Below are positions 62,164 through 64,000 of a stretch of DNA of 64,000 nt, piece after piece; positions within the stretch are counted from its first letter, which is position 1; each line of letters opens with the position of its first letter. The stretch covers positions 124,001-188,000 of the forward strand of contig CALFMP010000004.1 of assembly GCA_937879965.1 (NCBI GenBank), read 5' to 3'. The translations under genes were made by a program, and so were the position numbers. Source of the DNA: QKMZ01 sp012965515. GTDB taxonomy: Bacteria > Cyanobacteriota > Vampirovibrionia > Obscuribacterales > Obscuribacteraceae. The notes under the pieces are model-generated. The model was not told the DNA's origin and ran no database searches. It worked only from the letters and a program-made list of their open reading frames with translations.

Positions 62164-63570
62164 CTAATTCCTGGGAGCAGGAGCTAGAATTTTCTGCAGC
62201 TTCCCTTTATTTGTCGGCAGTGCCATCGGCGCGCCCAGGTAGGTGATGGTCACCTTTCCGCCCGGGTTCGAGGCTGGACGCTGATACGAGCAATATTGAG
62301 GGCAGGTATTCGGATCAGGGGGCTGGCAGATAGAGCCATTCGGTCCGCTGCACTGAGTGGGAGTGAAGCCGCAAACCGGCGGACCAGACAGGAATGAGCA
62401 ATTGGTGCAACCTTTAGGGAAAACACCAACAACATTCAAGTTGTCTCCGGCGTAGTTTTGGAAGTTGCCTTTGTATGGAACGGTGCCGAAATTGGTGTTC
62501 CATTGAGCACCGGCGCCATCATTGAGATCAAACTGGATCGAGGCATTGTTGCCGTTGACCACGCTCAGATTCACTGTTTCTTGCGCGAATTGCGCGCTCT
62601 GCGAGACATTGTTGAGTGTGAACTCTGCATTTGTCACGCCGCAGTTTGGCGGGTTGATGAATGAAAGCAACGCTCCTTGAATGCCCGGTGGATTAGGCGG
62701 TGGGCTATACACGACTGTTTGACCTGGTTGCAGCGTTTGTGATCCCTGGAAGCAGCCTCCAGTCACACAGACCATGCCTGGGAAAATTTGCTTCACGTCG
62801 AGAATGCACTGCGAATTGGGCGTACAAACTGTTGGCAGTGTTAGCCAGGCAACAACCGGCTGTCCGCTACCGTTTTTGAGGATAACGTCTGTTGGATTTG
62901 CTGGCGAGCCTTTTACCGCTGCTTTTGCTTTTGGTCCAATCGGCCCAGAACCAGAGCCTCCCGCCACTGTGAAAAAGAGCGACTGCATCGCCTTGTTCAC
63001 TTCAGCAAAGTTGACTCGGACCGAGTCGACTTGTAGCTTAGACTTTCCTTGCGACGGTGGGACCACCGCGATCTTTTGAATAGAATTGAACTCCGGAAGA
63101 CCCAATTGCTGTGCAGTGAAAGAGACTTTTTTGAAGCCGTCCGGAGTGCTTGAAACTAGCGTTCCCGCGCTGAGAGGAACGCTAGCCGTCGCCAGGTGTG
63201 CTGCACCTTGAATGCGGCTCGGCACACGGTTGTAGTTGACGACGATGTCGGAATTCGGATTGCCTTTGTATTCCAGATCGAAGGTGCTGACCGTCGCTGG
63301 AATCAACGACGACTCATTCTCAATCAGCAGCCCATTGTATGTATTCGGAGCCGGTTGGTTGCTCATGCCCCTGAACAGGTAAGGCGAACGCTTGCCTGTC
63401 GATACGACGGTCGACACAAAGTCCGGCGTATCCGGTCGGTCGGCCGCGATAAATGGCTTCGAGACCATCGGCGGCGTCACCTGCGGAGTGGCGTTAACCA
63501 TCTGCCACAGCGTCATTGACCACGCCGATAGCACAGTGCCAAAGACTATACCTTTCACGATTTTGCGCAT
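62164..63570 (-). CDS. Secreted Cys/Pro/Gly-rich protein, uncharacterised
   Basis: 468 residues with a signal peptide (VFGTVLSAWSMTLWQMVNATP). The N-terminal half (about 50-210) is beta-rich (NSDIVVNYNRVPSRIQGAAHL, DSVRVNFAEVNKAMQSLFF). The C-terminal half has many Cys and Pro-rich loops (CTPNSQCILDVKQIFPG; FPKGCTNCSFLSGPPVC; CQPPDPNTCPQYCSYQRPAS), suggesting several disulfides. No family is recognised. It could be a surface or extracellular structural protein; there is no catalytic triad or anchor. Confidence 0.75.
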   Translation of the reverse strand: MRKIVKGIVFGTVLSAWSMTLWQMVNATPQVTPPMVSKPFIAADRPDTPDFVSTVVSTGKRSPYLFRGMSNQPAPNTYNGLLIENESSLIPATVSTFDLEYKGNPNSDIVVNYNRVPSRIQGAAHLATASVPLSAGTLVSSTPDGFKKVSFTAQQLGLPEFNSIQKIAVVPPSQGKSKLQVDSVRVNFAEVNKAMQSLFFTVAGGSGSGPIGPKAKAAVKGSPANPTDVILKNGSGQPVVAWLTLPTVCTPNSQCILDVKQIFPGMVCVTGGCFQGSQTLQPGQTVVYSPPPNPPGIQGALLSFINPPNCGVTNAEFTLNNVSQSAQFAQETVNLSVVNGNNASIQFDLNDGAGAQWNTNFGTVPYKGNFQNYAGDNLNVVGVFPKGCTNCSFLSGPPVCGFTPTQCSGPNGSICQPPDPNTCPQYCSYQRPASNPGGKVTITYLGAPMALPTNKGKLQKILAPAPRN

Positions 63571-63671
63571 GAGACACCACCTTTTGCAACGAGATAATTG
63601 CCTGGCGGGGCACCAGGCGCAAAGGTCACTTGTTTATAAAGCACGTATACCTATCTTGCCATACCTCGGTG

Positions 63672-63694
63672 CCCTTTCAAACAAATTGAAAGGG
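63672..63694. terminator. Hairpin after the deacylase gene
   Basis: CCCTTTCAA (63672-63680) pairs with TTGAAAGGG (63686-63694) around ACAAA. It lies 36 bases after the stop of the minus-strand deacylase gene; there is no long T-run. Confidence 0.5.
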
Positions 63695-63729
63695 AAGATT
63701 TACGATCCACGACACAATGTCGGATTTGC

Positions 63730-64000
63730 CTAGCGTGGAACAGCTAAACCTTCGACGATTTGAGCGTTCGGCAATTTACGATATTCTTCTGGGTTCAACA
63801 AAACTTTTGTTGAACGGTTGCCACCACCGGCGATGACTTGCGGCTGTTGCATTACTGCCAAGTCAATCAACAAAGGAATTGATTGCAAGCCGAATGGCGT
63901 CACTCCACCGATCAGCATCCCTGTCAATTCTTTAGTCTGTTCTGGCGTGGCGAAAGAGACTTTTCGACCATCCATGATTTGCCGTACTTTCTTGTTCACA
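63730..64000 (-). CDS. YbaK/ProX-type aminoacyl-tRNA deacylase, partial
   Basis: The gene runs off the end of the window; the last 89 residues or so are visible. The motif IGGVTPFGLQSIPLLID is the signature of the YbaK/ProXp family, which hydrolyses misacylated tRNA (for example Cys-tRNA-Pro or Ala-tRNA-Pro). The C-terminal AGGGNRSTKVLLNPEEYRKLP agrees. A GTG at 63999 could be a start, but the full domain is about 150-160 residues, so more sequence lies upstream. Confidence 0.88.
   Translation of the reverse strand, partial: VNKKVRQIMDGRKVSFATPEQTKELTGMLIGGVTPFGLQSIPLLIDLAVMQQPQVIAGGGNRSTKVLLNPEEYRKLPNAQIVEGLAVPR

Overview
The window (64 kb, moderate GC, frequent GTG and TTG starts with clear AGGAG-type ribosome binding sites) looks like a non-photosynthetic relative of cyanobacteria. 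The main evidence is rpoB followed by a split beta-prime subunit, rpoC1 (601 codons) and rpoC2 (1228 codons, with a very long insertion after the trigger-loop region), which is the cyanobacterial arrangement. There are no photosynthesis genes. Many signal peptides, two lipoproteins and a HlyD-type export system suggest a two-membrane envelope. A Vampirovibrionia/Melainabacteria (Obscuribacterales-like) origin is my inference, not something the sequence proves.

Layout. 1-6.1 kb: end of an LRV-repeat protein, a thiolase, and a YhaO/YhaN-like (SbcD/SbcC-type) nuclease-ATPase pair. 6.2-13.4 kb: lineage-specific or secreted proteins, including a TPR-NHL protein and an exported caspase-like protease with an EF-hand loop and two Tudor-like domains. 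13.6-23.1 kb: rpoB-rpoC1-rpoC2 on the minus strand behind a good sigma70-type promoter. 23.4-28.4 kb: selenocysteine tRNA (selC), a Xer-type recombinase, a class A penicillin-binding protein and an M48 protease. 28.5-34.4 kb: an unknown protein, a nucleoside transporter (CNT), CstA and a PH-like membrane protein. 34.4-41.1 kb: two tandem TPR-thioredoxin genes, one with Cys and one with an in-frame UGA at the first redox position, then an Ntn-hydrolase, a zinc-ribbon protein with a histone-H1-like tail, a VWA protein and two small charged proteins. 41.3-52.4 kb: four PTP/DSP-like phosphatase paralogues around dinB, a lipid kinase and a YbhGFSR-like ABC export cassette. 52.4-64 kb: two aldo/keto reductases, ArfB, an esterase, a second M48 protease, a ricin-like lectin protein, two DUF5076-like paralogues, a pseudokinase-TPR protein, a Cys-rich secreted protein and a partial YbaK-type deacylase.

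The most notable system is selenocysteine use. A tRNA-Sec (anticodon UCA) lies 12 kb from an exported thioredoxin whose WCGPC motif reads W-UGA-GPC. The frame stays open to a TAG 75 codons later, and a Cys-containing paralogue lies directly downstream. Other points of interest are the exported caspase/EF-hand/Tudor protein, the phosphatase paralogues with progressive loss of the CX5R site, a kinase-like protein lacking catalytic residues, a long hairpin between rpoB and rpoC1, and a family of GC-rich palindromes placed just after stop codons.
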